From the NCBI RefSeq assembly GCF_040930455.2, contig NZ_CP170494.1: a DNA stretch of 64,000 nt; one strand, given 5' to 3'. A program made the translations under genes and the position numbers. Shown piece after piece: positions 25,636-34,631 of this stretch. Position 1 is the stretch's first letter; each line of letters begins with the position of its first letter. A model generated the notes under the pieces. The model ran no database searches. It was not told where the DNA came from and saw only the letters and a program-made list of their open reading frames with translations. The stretch is from Neopusillimonas maritima. Its GTDB lineage: Bacteria; Pseudomonadota; Gammaproteobacteria; Burkholderiales; Burkholderiaceae_B.

Positions 25636-26025
25636 TTATTGCGGCCCTGGGTTTTGCTCTTGCTGCTGTTGTTGGGCTGCGATTTCAGCGTGAACCTGTT
25701 CCATATCCACGCTTTTCACCTGAGTTAGTAATTCTTCCAGTTGGCCGGCTGAGAGCGCACCCGCCTGGTTGTACAACAGAACTTGTTCGCGGAAAACCAT
25801 TAAGGTGGGAATGGAGCGAATACCCAAGGCGCCGGCCAGTTCCTCTTCGTCTTCCGTATTCACTTTCGCAAAAGTGATGTCGTCGTGTTGTTCGGATGCT
25901 TTATCGAAAACCGGTGAAAAAGTCTTGCAAGGCCCGCACCAGGGCGCCCAAAAATCAACGATAAGCGGTTTGCTATCGAGAACGGCTTGTTGAAAATTAT
26001 CTTTGGTGAGTTCTATTGTGCTCAT
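25636..26025 (-). CDS. Thioredoxin-like protein with Gln-rich tail
   Basis: This 129-residue cytoplasmic thioredoxin has the redox site WCGPC (Cys30 and Cys33) and the cis-Pro in SIPTLMVF. It is longer than TrxA (about 108 residues): a tail ending in a run of five Gln followed by EQNPGPQ is added. It reduces protein disulphides; the tail's role is unknown. It lies just downstream of the permease terminator and is transcribed separately. Confidence 0.9.
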   Translation of the reverse strand: MSTIELTKDNFQQAVLDSKPLIVDFWAPWCGPCKTFSPVFDKASEQHDDITFAKVNTEDEEELAGALGIRSIPTLMVFREQVLLYNQAGALSAGQLEELLTQVKSVDMEQVHAEIAAQQQQQEQNPGPQ

Positions 26026-26035
26026 GAGACTCCTG

Positions 26036-26064
26036 AAATAAAAAAGCGGCTATTGAAGCCGCTT
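26036..26064 (-). terminator. Rho-independent terminator of the purine permease gene
   Basis: The perfect 8-bp stem AAGCGGCT/AGCCGCTT with a 5-base loop is followed, on the minus strand, by a run of six T. It ends transcription from the permease about 70 bp after its stop codon and before the thioredoxin gene. Confidence 0.85.
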
Positions 26065-26132
26065 GTAAAAATGGGTGTTTTGCGTTTTACCAGTGTACTG
26101 GTTTGTTCGCGTTATTGCATCTCTCGTTTGTA

Positions 26133-27428
26133 TTAGTGTCCGCCGAAGAAGGCATATTTGATAACAAACAAGATGGCCACGATGAGTGTTGCCATGTGGA
26201 TTTGGTTGAAACGACCGCTGAGTACTTTTAAAGCAACGTAGCTGATGAACCCGAATGCCAAACCATTTGCGATAGAGTAAGTGAATGGCATGGCAATCGC
26301 GGTAAGCGCAGCGGGCGTGGCTTCGGTGGCGTCGTCCCACTGTACATCGGCGACTTCACGAAGCATTAAGCCGGCAACATATAACAGGGCGGGCGCTGTC
26401 GCGTAGGCCGGTACCGAGCCGGCAAGCGGTGCCAGGAACAAGGCCAGCAGGAATAGAATGCCGATAGTAAGCGCGGTAAGGCCTGTACGCCCGCCCGCTT
26501 GCACACCCGAGGTGCTTTCAATATAGGCGGTAGTGCTGCTGGTCCCCAGGAATGAACCGGCCACGATGGCGGTACTGTCGGCCATCAGAGCGCGACCCAG
26601 GCGGTTGGGCTTGCCTTCAGGCATAAGGTTCGCACGTTTGGCGACGCCAATCATGGTGCCGGTTGCATCGAAGACCTCGACCAGTACAAGAACCAGAATG
26701 ACGTGCACAAAACCAAATTGCAGCGCGCCCAAGATGTCGAGTTGGAAGAAGGTGGGAGCCAGGCTGGGTGGCATGTCGAAGATGCCGCCAAACTGGGTGT
26801 AACCCATAATAATTGACAGAATGGTGATGGCCAGGATACCGATCAGGATCGCGCCGCGCACCTTCAGGGCGTCGAGTGCACCGATAATGAAAAGCCCCAG
26901 AATCGCGAACAAAGCTTGCGGTGAGGTGAGGTCGCCCAGTGTGACGAGGGTGGCGTCACTGCCCACTACGATACCGGCGCTTTTTAGTGCGATCAGGCCC
27001 AGGAACAAGCCGATACCGGCCACAATACCCGAGCGTAGCGATTTGGGAATACCTTCAATAATCCAGGTACGAACGCCTGTAACCGTAAGAATGACGAAAA
27101 TAATGCCGGAAATAAATACGGCCCCCAATGCTTGTTGCCACGTGTAACCCATGGCGCCAACCACGGTAAACGCGAAAAATGCATTCAAGCCCATGCCCGG
27201 CGCCATACCGATAGGCCAGTTGGCCAGGAAGGCCATAATAAGAGAACCCAGCGCGGCTGCCAGGCAGGTTGCAACAAATACGGCGCCGCCGTCCATGCCG
27301 GTGGTGGACAGGATTTGCGGGTTAACGAAAATAATGTATGCCATGGTCAGGAACGTGGTCACCCCGGCTAAAATCTCCGTTCGGACATTGGTTCCGTGTT
27401 CACGCAGCTTGAATAAACTTTCTAGCAT
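26133..27428 (-). CDS. NCS2-family purine permease (AzgA-like)
   Basis: This is a 431-residue polytopic inner-membrane symporter. The opening FKLREHGTNVRTEILAGVTTFLTMAYIIFVNPQIL and the GMAPGMGLNAFFAFTVV segment are characteristic of the AzgA/GhxP branch, which imports adenine, guanine or hypoxanthine. ATG at 27428 is preceded by AAAGGGGGGG; the frame extends a further 96 codons upstream but would overlap tsaD and lacks family similarity. Terminator at 26036. Confidence 0.9.
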   Translation of the reverse strand: MLESLFKLREHGTNVRTEILAGVTTFLTMAYIIFVNPQILSTTGMDGGAVFVATCLAAALGSLIMAFLANWPIGMAPGMGLNAFFAFTVVGAMGYTWQQALGAVFISGIIFVILTVTGVRTWIIEGIPKSLRSGIVAGIGLFLGLIALKSAGIVVGSDATLVTLGDLTSPQALFAILGLFIIGALDALKVRGAILIGILAITILSIIMGYTQFGGIFDMPPSLAPTFFQLDILGALQFGFVHVILVLVLVEVFDATGTMIGVAKRANLMPEGKPNRLGRALMADSTAIVAGSFLGTSSTTAYIESTSGVQAGGRTGLTALTIGILFLLALFLAPLAGSVPAYATAPALLYVAGLMLREVADVQWDDATEATPAALTAIAMPFTYSIANGLAFGFISYVALKVLSGRFNQIHMATLIVAILFVIKYAFFGGH

Positions 27429-27571
27429 GCAAAGCCCCCCCTTTATTAGTGTTAGGCAAAAAACAAATCGGTTTAAACATAAAATAATGCGACGATGCAA
27501 TTCTAAGCCTTTATTGTTCTGATTTGTAGCTGTTTTTAGTCGTAATAACCCCAAGTTGTACACTGCGATAA

Positions 27572-28609
27572 ATGATAGTAATTGGATACGAAAGTTCTTG
27601 TGATGAAACTGGTGTGGCGTTGGTGTGTTCCGAACGCGGCTTGCTGGCGCACGCCTTGCACAGCCAGGTTGCCATGCATAGTGAATATGGCGGGGTTGTG
27701 CCGGAACTAGCCTCACGCGACCACATACAGCGTATTTTGCCGCTTACGAACACGGTATTGAAAGAGGCGCGGCTATCTTTGAACGACGTTCAGGCCGTTG
27801 CCTATACGGCCGGTCCGGGTTTGGCAGGGGCATTGCTGGTAGGGGCCTCGGTGGCGCGATCAATTGCCTGGGCGCTGGGGTTGCCGGCGATTCCGGTCCA
27901 TCACCTAGAAGGTCATTTGCTGTCGCCCCGTCTTGCCGACCCGGCGCCCGAATTTCCCTTTGTGGCTTTATTGGTGTCGGGTGGGCATACGCAGTTGATG
28001 CGGGTGGACGTCGTCGGCCAATACGAAATGCTGGGCGAAACGCTTGATGACGCCGCTGGTGAGGCTTTCGATAAATCGGCCAAGCTGATGGGGCTGGGTT
28101 ATCCGGGTGGCCCTGCCTTATCGCGTTTGGCGCAAGAGGGCGACAGTACGGTTTACTCATTGCCAAGACCCATGTTGCATAGTGGCGATCTTGATTTTAG
28201 TTTCAGCGGCTTGAAAACCGCAGTGCTGACACAAATGAAAAAGCTTGAGTCGGCCGCAGGAGAAGGTGTGGTAACGCATCAGCAAAAGGCCGATCTTGCG
28301 GCGGCCACTGAGGCGGCTATCGTCGATGTTCTGGCCGCGAAAGCGATTCGTGCCATGGATCAAACCGGTATGAAGCGTTTGGTGGTGGCCGGCGGAGTTG
28401 GGGCTAACCGGCGCTTGCGTGAACAGTTGCACAAAGCAATGCATCGTCGCGGCGGGCAGGTTTTCTTTCCGCCGTTGGCATTATGCACCGATAACGGTGC
28501 CATGATTGCCTATGCCGCATCACAGCGTATTGATGCCGGCCTTGCCGACCTAACCGTGGGAGATCACGCCTTTACGGTACGCCCGCGCTGGCCGTTGCAG
28601 GACATCTGA
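27572..28609 (+). CDS. tsaD: tRNA threonylcarbamoyladenosine transferase subunit TsaD
   Basis: With TsaB, TsaC and TsaE this makes t6A37 in ANN-decoding tRNAs. The 345-residue ASKHA-fold protein has ESSCDETGVALV near the start, the metal-binding HHLEGHLL, LVSGGHTQL, DDAAGEAFDKSAKLMGLGYPGGP and CTDNGAMIAY. No Shine-Dalgarno is seen; a TACACT hexamer ends 7 bp before the ATG. Divergent from the permease, convergent with plsY. Confidence 0.96.
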   Translation: MIVIGYESSCDETGVALVCSERGLLAHALHSQVAMHSEYGGVVPELASRDHIQRILPLTNTVLKEARLSLNDVQAVAYTAGPGLAGALLVGASVARSIAWALGLPAIPVHHLEGHLLSPRLADPAPEFPFVALLVSGGHTQLMRVDVVGQYEMLGETLDDAAGEAFDKSAKLMGLGYPGGPALSRLAQEGDSTVYSLPRPMLHSGDLDFSFSGLKTAVLTQMKKLESAAGEGVVTHQQKADLAAATEAAIVDVLAAKAIRAMDQTGMKRLVVAGGVGANRRLREQLHKAMHRRGGQVFFPPLALCTDNGAMIAYAASQRIDAGLADLTVGDHAFTVRPRWPLQDI

Positions 28610-28618
28610 ATCGCTCAT

Positions 28619-29281
28619 TCAGGTTTTGGGTTTACCCGCTTGACTCTTTGATTTGCCGATTTTCGGCTCTGTTCCTTTCATTAACCGGGTAATGTTGGCG
28701 CTGTGGCGATAACAAAGCACGACTGCAATGATAATTAATACAAACGTGACGCTACCTTGTAAACGCCATGCGATGTTGGCGCCGAATAAATAGTAAAGCG
28801 GTGCAAAAATAGCAGCCAGCACGGCCGCCAACGATGAGTAGCGGCTTGCGTAGGCCACAATGAGCCAGGTCACCAACGTGGCTAATGCCAGCACAGGCTC
28901 CAGACCGGCGAGCACGCCTAATGCCGTTGCAACGCCTTTGCCGCCTTTGAATTTCAGAAATATCGGATACACATGGCCCAGAAACGCAGCCAGGGCGGCG
29001 GCGGCAGGCAGGGCGGCACCCAGACCGAATTGTGTTGCAATTAAGGTGGCCAGAAATACCGCTACCCAGCCTTTCAGCGTGTCTCCAACCAAGGTAAAGA
29101 TGGCTGCTTTTTTATTTCCCGTTCGAAGGACATTCGTGGCACCGGGGTTGCCCGACCCAAAAGTGCGGGGATCGTCCAGCCCCATGAGCCGGCTTACGAC
29201 GACCGCAAACGAAATTGAGCCAATAATATAGGCGCCCAAAATAACAACAAGGCTGATCAGAACGGAGGTTGCGGATGCCAT
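28619..29281 (-). CDS. plsY: Glycerol-3-phosphate acyltransferase PlsY
   Basis: This inner-membrane enzyme transfers acyl groups from acyl-phosphate to glycerol-3-phosphate, the first step of phospholipid synthesis. Conserved motifs: GSGNPGATNVLR, KGWVAVFLA and FKGGKGVAT, with several hydrophobic helices. The ATG at 29281 (MASATSV) gives 220 residues, slightly longer than usual because of a basic Lys/Ser-rich C-terminal tail; an in-frame start at 29314 lacks a ribosome site. Confidence 0.93.
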   Translation of the reverse strand: MASATSVLISLVVILGAYIIGSISFAVVVSRLMGLDDPRTFGSGNPGATNVLRTGNKKAAIFTLVGDTLKGWVAVFLATLIATQFGLGAALPAAAALAAFLGHVYPIFLKFKGGKGVATALGVLAGLEPVLALATLVTWLIVAYASRYSSLAAVLAAIFAPLYYLFGANIAWRLQGSVTFVLIIIAVVLCYRHSANITRLMKGTEPKIGKSKSQAGKPKT

Positions 29282-29400
29282 TAAGGTTATTCCTTTGTCA
29301 CAATTGCAAGGCATTCTACCCCGACTCTGTTTTACCAGCCAAAGTCATGGCAAGCGGGTACAATTGGCAACGTTTTCTTAAGTACTGAGATGGAATGCAA

Positions 29401-30159
29401 ATGCGGATATTGGTGTCAAACGACGATGGGTACAATGCGCTCGGAATCGAGGCGTTGGCCAAAGCCTTGCATGGTTTGGGCGAACTAACCGTTGTCGCGC
29501 CGGAAACCAATTGCAGCGGGTCTTCCAATTCTCTGACACTGAATCGTCCGTTGTCCGTGCGCCAAGCGCCGAACGGCTATTTCTTCATTAATGGTACACC
29601 GTCCGATTGCGTTCATATTGCCTTAACGGGTTTGCTTGATTTTCGTCCCGATCTGGTTGTTTCCGGTATCAACAACGGGGCAAATTTGGGCGATGACACC
29701 CTGTATTCAGGTACCGTCGCTGCGGCGACGGAGGGCTATTTGTTTGGTATTCCCGCCATTGCTTTTTCTTTAGTGAAAAGGGGTTGGGAGCATTTGGAAA
29801 CGGCGGCGCAGGTGGCGCGTCAAATTGTTGCACATCACGTCGAGCAGCCAATCGACGCAAAGGTATTATTGAACGTCAATATCCCCGCCGTTCCTTATGA
29901 GGCGCTCGATGGGATCCATGTCACCCGTCTGGGCAAACGTCACCCGTCTGAGCCGGTTGTGAAAACCACCACACCCTACGGCGATCCGGTTTATTGGATC
30001 GGGCCGGTAGGCAATGTCTCCGATGCCGCGTCTGATACGGATTTTGGGGCAATCGAAAACAATCGTGTTTCGGTCACGCCTTTGCGTCTTGATCTTACCT
30101 ACCATGAACAACTCGACGCCGTGCGGGGTTGGGCGGGGCCGTTATGCGTAAACCGGTAA
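29401..30159 (+). CDS. surE: 5'/3'-nucleotidase SurE
   Basis: This metal-dependent phosphatase acts on nucleoside monophosphates. Motifs: MRILVSNDDGYNALG (metal Asp-Asp), APETNCSGSSNSLT, GTPSDCVHIAL and VSGINNGANLGDDTLYSGTVAAA. The ATG at 29401 is favoured over 29395 because the GAGATGGA ribosome site directly abuts the latter. A TACAAT lies at about 29360. It overlaps pcm by 16 bp in the classic surE-pcm-nlpD order. Confidence 0.94.
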   Translation: MRILVSNDDGYNALGIEALAKALHGLGELTVVAPETNCSGSSNSLTLNRPLSVRQAPNGYFFINGTPSDCVHIALTGLLDFRPDLVVSGINNGANLGDDTLYSGTVAAATEGYLFGIPAIAFSLVKRGWEHLETAAQVARQIVAHHVEQPIDAKVLLNVNIPAVPYEALDGIHVTRLGKRHPSEPVVKTTTPYGDPVYWIGPVGNVSDAASDTDFGAIENNRVSVTPLRLDLTYHEQLDAVRGWAGPLCVNR

Positions 30160-30983
30160 ACTCCTTTCCCTTCGCGACGGGAACCACAAATCGGTTTGGC
30201 CGTTCCCGAATTGGTCATGGGCTTACGGCGCGCAACAGCAATACCCGCATCAGTCCGCCGGGTATGGGGCCACGCTCCAGCGCGCCTGCCGAATCTAAAA
30301 CCTTGACTGAAGCAACCGGCGCACTGGGGCAAGGCAATTTGGGCTTGAATTCCGAACGTTTGCGCGCCCAAATGGTTGAGCGTGTTCGGGAGCAGGGCAT
30401 TACCGACCCACGGGTGCTCAATGCCATGATGGCCGTGGCGCGCCATTACTTTGTCGATCAGGGGTTGGCGAGCCGGGCGTATGAAGACGCTGCTTTGCCA
30501 ATCGGTTTCGGGCAAACGATTTCCCAGCCGTGGGTGGTGGCACGCATGATTTCCGCCGTTTGCGAAGAGTCGCTGCCCAAACGGGTGCTTGAAGTGGGGG
30601 CGGGCTGCGGTTATCAGGCTGCCGTGCTGGCTCAAATTGTGCCCGAAGTTTACGCAATCGAACGCATCCGTGGTTTGTACGACCTTGCGCGTGAACACCT
30701 TCGAACGCTAAAGTTAAATACCCGGGTAAGGCTTTCGTTCGGTGATGGTATGCTTGGTTTGCCCAAATCCGCCCCGTTCGATGCTATTGTTGTGGCGGCA
30801 GCCGGTTTGCATATTCCGCAGGCATTGCTTGATCAGTTGGCTGTCGGGGGCCGTCTGATTGCGCCTGAGGGCACGTCGGCGCAGCGTTTAGTACTCATTC
30901 GACGTACCAGCCCTACCAGTTGGCATCGTCAGGAATTGGAATCGGTTCGTTTTGTTCCTCTTCGTTCAGGAACTCAGTTGTAG
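30144..30983 (+). CDS. pcm: Protein-L-isoaspartate O-methyltransferase
   Basis: This repairs isoaspartyl residues in ageing proteins. The catalytic domain starts at about residue 70 with RLRAQMVERVREQGI, then the SAM motif VLEVGAGCGYQAAVLA and FDAIVVAAA. The ATG at 30144 (MRKPVNS) with a GGGG ribosome site gives 279 residues; the 70-residue low-complexity N-terminal extension is typical of Burkholderiales Pcm. Overlaps surE by 16 bp. Confidence 0.9.
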   Translation: MRKPVNSFPFATGTTNRFGRSRIGHGLTARNSNTRISPPGMGPRSSAPAESKTLTEATGALGQGNLGLNSERLRAQMVERVREQGITDPRVLNAMMAVARHYFVDQGLASRAYEDAALPIGFGQTISQPWVVARMISAVCEESLPKRVLEVGAGCGYQAAVLAQIVPEVYAIERIRGLYDLAREHLRTLKLNTRVRLSFGDGMLGLPKSAPFDAIVVAAAGLHIPQALLDQLAVGGRLIAPEGTSAQRLVLIRRTSPTSWHRQELESVRFVPLRSGTQL

Positions 30984-30993
30984 GAGATGATTT

Positions 30994-31791
30994 ATGGTTG
31001 CAGGAACGTCCGGGCTTTCAGCATTGTCGGCTGCGTCGCAGTTTCCCAGGCGCATGCCGCGTATCTGGCTGGTCATGGTCGTTATGTCAATGGCAGTGCT
31101 GGCGGGTTGCGCGTCCCGCGGAACCCAGGCACCTGTCGCCGATATGTCGAGTGGGTCGGCATCCGTTCCGTCAAGCGGGCTATATGTTGTCAGGCCAGGT
31201 GACACTTTGTACAAAATTTCGCAAATGTATAACGTTGATGTCAGCACCTTGGTGCAACTCAACAACATCTCCGACCCCGGTCAATTGCGTGTCGGCCAAA
31301 CATTGCGTTTACGTGGCGACGCGCCACAGGTGGCAAGTAGTGCGGGAATGGGTTCCGATAGTGGCGCGGCTGTTGAGCCGGCTAAAGCCTCTGAACCTGC
31401 AAAACCGTCGCGTGCCGGCGATGCCGGCTTGATATCTTGGGGCTGGCCTGCTCAGGGCAAAGTGATTCAGGGTTTCAGCTCCAACACAAAAGGTGTTGAT
31501 ATCGGCGGCAACGTTGGCGATCCGGTAATTGCTGCGGCGTCTGGCAAAGTCATGTATGCCGGAAATGGTGTTCGTGGCTTGGGTAACCTGGTGTTGATCG
31601 GTCACAGCAACAGCTTTATTACTGCGTATGCACATAACGAAAAGCTGCTGGTGAAAACCGGGCAGGAAGTTAAGAAGGGCGATCGCATTGCATTAATGGG
31701 GCAAACCGACACCACCAGTCCACGCTTGCATTTCGAGATCCGGCGTAGTGGCACGCCTGTTAACCCGCTGGCCTATCTTCCCGAGCGGTAA
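30994..31791 (+). CDS. nlpD: NlpD-like lipoprotein, amidase activator
   Basis: This outer-membrane-directed lipoprotein has the lipobox LAGC near residue 39, a LysM peptidoglycan-binding domain (YVVRPGDTLYKISQMYNVDVSTL) and a C-terminal M23-fold domain. The M23 metal ligands are degenerate (KGVDIGG instead of H-x3-D; the HFEIR end retained), as in E. coli NlpD, which activates AmiC rather than cutting peptidoglycan itself. The usual next gene, rpoS, is missing here. Confidence 0.92.
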   Translation: MVAGTSGLSALSAASQFPRRMPRIWLVMVVMSMAVLAGCASRGTQAPVADMSSGSASVPSSGLYVVRPGDTLYKISQMYNVDVSTLVQLNNISDPGQLRVGQTLRLRGDAPQVASSAGMGSDSGAAVEPAKASEPAKPSRAGDAGLISWGWPAQGKVIQGFSSNTKGVDIGGNVGDPVIAAASGKVMYAGNGVRGLGNLVLIGHSNSFITAYAHNEKLLVKTGQEVKKGDRIALMGQTDTTSPRLHFEIRRSGTPVNPLAYLPER

Positions 31792-31805
31792 ACCGGGGCG
31801 CTTTA

Positions 31806-32579
31806 ATGATTCCCACCCTTGTTTTCGATCTTGAAACCATTCCGGATGCCAATGGACTCAGGCAACTGAATGATTGGCCCGACGCCTTTAGTGATACGGA
31901 GGTGATCGAAAAAGCGTTGGCGCAAAGGCAGGCTTCACATGGTACCGACTTTTTGCCCTTGCACTTGCACAAGATTGTGGTGGTAGGGTGTGTTTTTCGC
32001 GATGCCCAGGGTTTTCGAATCAAAACATTAGGTCAACCGGACGACCCGGAGGCTTCTCTCATTACGGGTTTTTTTAAAACAATTGAGCGGTATACCCCGC
32101 GATTGGTCAGTTGGAACGGATCGGGCTTTGATCTTCCGGTGTTGCATTACCGTAGTCTTATTCATGGGGTGCCGGCGCCCCGTTATTGGGACACCGGTGA
32201 AGAAGACCGCGATTTCAAATTCAACAACTACATTAGCCGCTATCATAATCGCCATATCGATTTAATGGATTTACTGGCGAAATATAATGGCAGGGCGAAC
32301 GCTCCGATGGACGACCTCGCCAAATTATGCGGCTTTCCTGGTAAATTGGGGATGGATGGCAGTCAGGTATGGCGAGCATGGTCTGAAGGGCGCCAGGACG
32401 AAGTCCGGGCCTATTGCGAAACCGATGTGGTGAACACGTGGTTATTGTTTTGTCGGTTTCGTCTGTTGCGTGGTGAGCTTGATGCACAGTCTTACCAGGA
32501 AGAGATTGATCTTGTACGTGAAACACTTGCGACTTTAAATGGCGATCACTGGGTTGAGTATCTGAACGCCTGGGCTTAG
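31806..32579 (+). CDS. PolB-like 3'-5' exonuclease domain protein
   Basis: This 257-residue protein is a stand-alone DnaQ-like exonuclease related to the proofreading domain of family B polymerases. Acidic motifs: FDLETIP (Exo I), SWNGSGFDLPVL (Exo II), and YCETDVVNTWLLFCRF (Exo III). No polymerase domain. It probably acts on single-stranded DNA or RNA ends in the cytoplasm; the physiological substrate is unknown. It lies 14 bp after nlpD. Confidence 0.88.
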   Translation: MIPTLVFDLETIPDANGLRQLNDWPDAFSDTEVIEKALAQRQASHGTDFLPLHLHKIVVVGCVFRDAQGFRIKTLGQPDDPEASLITGFFKTIERYTPRLVSWNGSGFDLPVLHYRSLIHGVPAPRYWDTGEEDRDFKFNNYISRYHNRHIDLMDLLAKYNGRANAPMDDLAKLCGFPGKLGMDGSQVWRAWSEGRQDEVRAYCETDVVNTWLLFCRFRLLRGELDAQSYQEEIDLVRETLATLNGDHWVEYLNAWA

Positions 32580-32686
32580 ACGCCGATTTCGAAACGCGTT
32601 GAAACGAAAGTGCTTGTTTGTGCAACAGGTTTGAAATCAGTTTGCGCGCATGATGAAGGCTCTTATCATTATGAAGGAGCAGTATT

Positions 32687-33253
32687 ATGCCCGGCAAAAA
32701 ATCCCGTCTTGCCTACTCTTTGGCTACAGTGGCAGCCATGATTGCCCTGCAGGCCCCGCTTGCTGCGGCTGCAGAGCCCAATAATGCAGAAACACAGGTT
32801 GATCGCATTGAGCGCACCGGCAAGTATGATCGACACGAGCATCAACGCCACGCACGTTCGCAACAACGTGATATTGCATTCATGATTCCCGGCTACGGTC
32901 CGGTCGGAAAAAAAACACTTGATTCGCTGAAGCTGACTGATTTACAGCAACAAAAAGTCAACGCTGCGCAAGCTGAACAGCAAGCGCTTAGGGCTGCTCA
33001 TAAAAGCACGATGAAATCGAATATGCAGGCGCGCTTTGCACAACTCGAAGAAGGGCGGATTGATCCCCGCGCGGCGCTGCAAGCTATGCAAGCAACCCAG
33101 CAAGAGATGTCTCAACATCGCTTGGATGTCGCCGAAAAATGGTTGCAAGCTTGGGAGGCGCTTGACGCCGACCAGCAGAAGGTGCTCACTCAGGCGTTGG
33201 CCGATCGGCATGAGCATAGAAAAGACAAAATGCAGCGTCATTCCGCTTCCTGA
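32687..33253 (+). CDS. Spy/CpxP-family periplasmic protein
   Basis: This 188-residue protein has a signal peptide (SLATVAAMIALQAPLAAAAE) and a mostly helical, charged mature part with LTDLQQQKVNAAQ, an LTxxQ-type motif, and a second helical copy near the C-terminus (ADQQKVLTQAL). Spy and CpxP are periplasmic chaperones or stress sensors. Good GAAGGAG ribosome site. No Cpx box was recognised upstream, and no cpxRA genes are nearby. Confidence 0.75.
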   Translation: MPGKKSRLAYSLATVAAMIALQAPLAAAAEPNNAETQVDRIERTGKYDRHEHQRHARSQQRDIAFMIPGYGPVGKKTLDSLKLTDLQQQKVNAAQAEQQALRAAHKSTMKSNMQARFAQLEEGRIDPRAALQAMQATQQEMSQHRLDVAEKWLQAWEALDADQQKVLTQALADRHEHRKDKMQRHSAS

Positions 33254-33317
33254 TTCGACTTGGCGGCGTTAGGGTGTCAAAATTCGGTCCTTGCCGGTTT
33301 TGTTTGCCCTAACGTTT

Positions 33318-34631
33318 ATGTCTGAAGAAATATTATCAATTGAATCACTCGACCTCGAGGCCCGTGGTGTCGCACGTCTTGATGGCAAAGTCGTTTTTGT
33401 TCAAGGCGCTTTACCGGGAGAGCGGGTGGAAACAAGAATAGTGCGGCGAAAGCCCTCATTCGACGTCGCTCATACCGAAAAAATCCTGAAATCTTCGTCT
33501 CAACGCGTCACTCCGCGATGTCCGCATTATGGTGTGTGTGGTGGTTGTGCCATGCAGCATCTTGATGCCGCCGCCCAGGTTGCAGTGAAGCAAAGAGCGT
33601 TGGAAGATGCGTTATGGCATATTGGCAGGGTGCGTCCGGGGCGAATGTTAACGCCGATGCATGGTCCGACGTGGGGTTATCGTTACCGGGCTCGTTTGTC
33701 GGTTCGTTACGTACAAAAAAAGGGCGGCGTGTTGGTGGGCTTTCGTGAGAAGAAAGGGGCCTATGTTGCCGATATGCACGAGTGCCACGTTTTGCCGAGG
33801 CACGTTTCCAACTTGATTACACCATTGCGCGAATTGGTGGGGGCACTTTCGATTCCCCGCAGCATTCCCCAAATTGAAGTCGCGGTTGGTGACGACATCG
33901 TTGTGCTGTTGATGCGCCACATGGAAGCATTGAGCGAGCAGGATCAGCAGCTTTTGAAGCAGTTCGCTGATGCGCACAATGTAAGCTGGTGGTTACAGCC
34001 CAAGGGCCCCGATACGGTTCATCCCCTTAATCCAGACGACGTCGATTGCCTATCGTATCGTTTGCCGGAGTTTGGGTTGCGCATGGGGTTCAAGCCAACG
34101 GATTTTACTCAGGTAAATCATGCGATTAATCGCGCGCTGGTCTCGCGGGCCTTGGCTTTGCTGGATATTGCGCCCGAACACCGTGTACTTGATCTGTTCT
34201 GTGGTCTGGGTAATTTCACTTTGCCTTTGGCAACGCGGGTCGCTGAGGTGGTGGGTGTAGAAGGCAGCCAAACGTTGGTCGGCCGAGCCAATGCGGCGGC
34301 ACGTGATCATGGCCTGGAAAAGAAGGCACAGTTTTCTGTTCAGAACCTGTTTGAGGTGGACGCCGGATGGTTGAACGCCTTGGGCCGATTCGACCGGTGG
34401 CTAATTGACCCGCCTCGTGACGGTGCCGAAGCCATTGTCCAATCATTGGCACAGCTTGATGCATCGCTTCAACCAGACAGAATCGTTTATGTGTCGTGCA
34501 ACCCCGCCACGCTGGCGCGTGATGCGGGGATTCTGGTGCGTGATGCGGGTTATCGGCTTGAGGCCGCCGGTGCGATCAACATGTTCCCCCATACAGGGCA
34601 CGTTGAGTCGATAGCGGTCTTTCAGCGTTAG
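33318..34631 (+). CDS. rlmD: 23S rRNA (uracil(1939)-C5)-methyltransferase RlmD
   Basis: This Fe-S-containing SAM methyltransferase (437 residues) has an N-terminal TRAM domain (SIESLDLEARGVARLDGKVVFVQGALPGE), the 4Fe-4S cysteines CPHYGVCGGC plus a later Cys (ECHVL), the SAM motif VLDLFCGLGNFTLP, and the catalytic-Cys segment YVSCNPATLARD. ATG at 33318 fits family length. Its stop overlaps that of argH head-on. Confidence 0.93.
   Translation: MSEEILSIESLDLEARGVARLDGKVVFVQGALPGERVETRIVRRKPSFDVAHTEKILKSSSQRVTPRCPHYGVCGGCAMQHLDAAAQVAVKQRALEDALWHIGRVRPGRMLTPMHGPTWGYRYRARLSVRYVQKKGGVLVGFREKKGAYVADMHECHVLPRHVSNLITPLRELVGALSIPRSIPQIEVAVGDDIVVLLMRHMEALSEQDQQLLKQFADAHNVSWWLQPKGPDTVHPLNPDDVDCLSYRLPEFGLRMGFKPTDFTQVNHAINRALVSRALALLDIAPEHRVLDLFCGLGNFTLPLATRVAEVVGVEGSQTLVGRANAAARDHGLEKKAQFSVQNLFEVDAGWLNALGRFDRWLIDPPRDGAEAIVQSLAQLDASLQPDRIVYVSCNPATLARDAGILVRDAGYRLEAAGAINMFPHTGHVESIAVFQR

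Noticed and set aside
26821..27147. Long open frame opposite the permease gene
   Set aside because: It is antisense to a well-conserved membrane protein and its composition reflects the complementary hydrophobic codons; no family resemblance.
27429..27716. N-terminal extension of the purine permease
   Set aside because: The extra 96 codons overlap tsaD, show no family similarity, and a strong ribosome site precedes the ATG at 27428.
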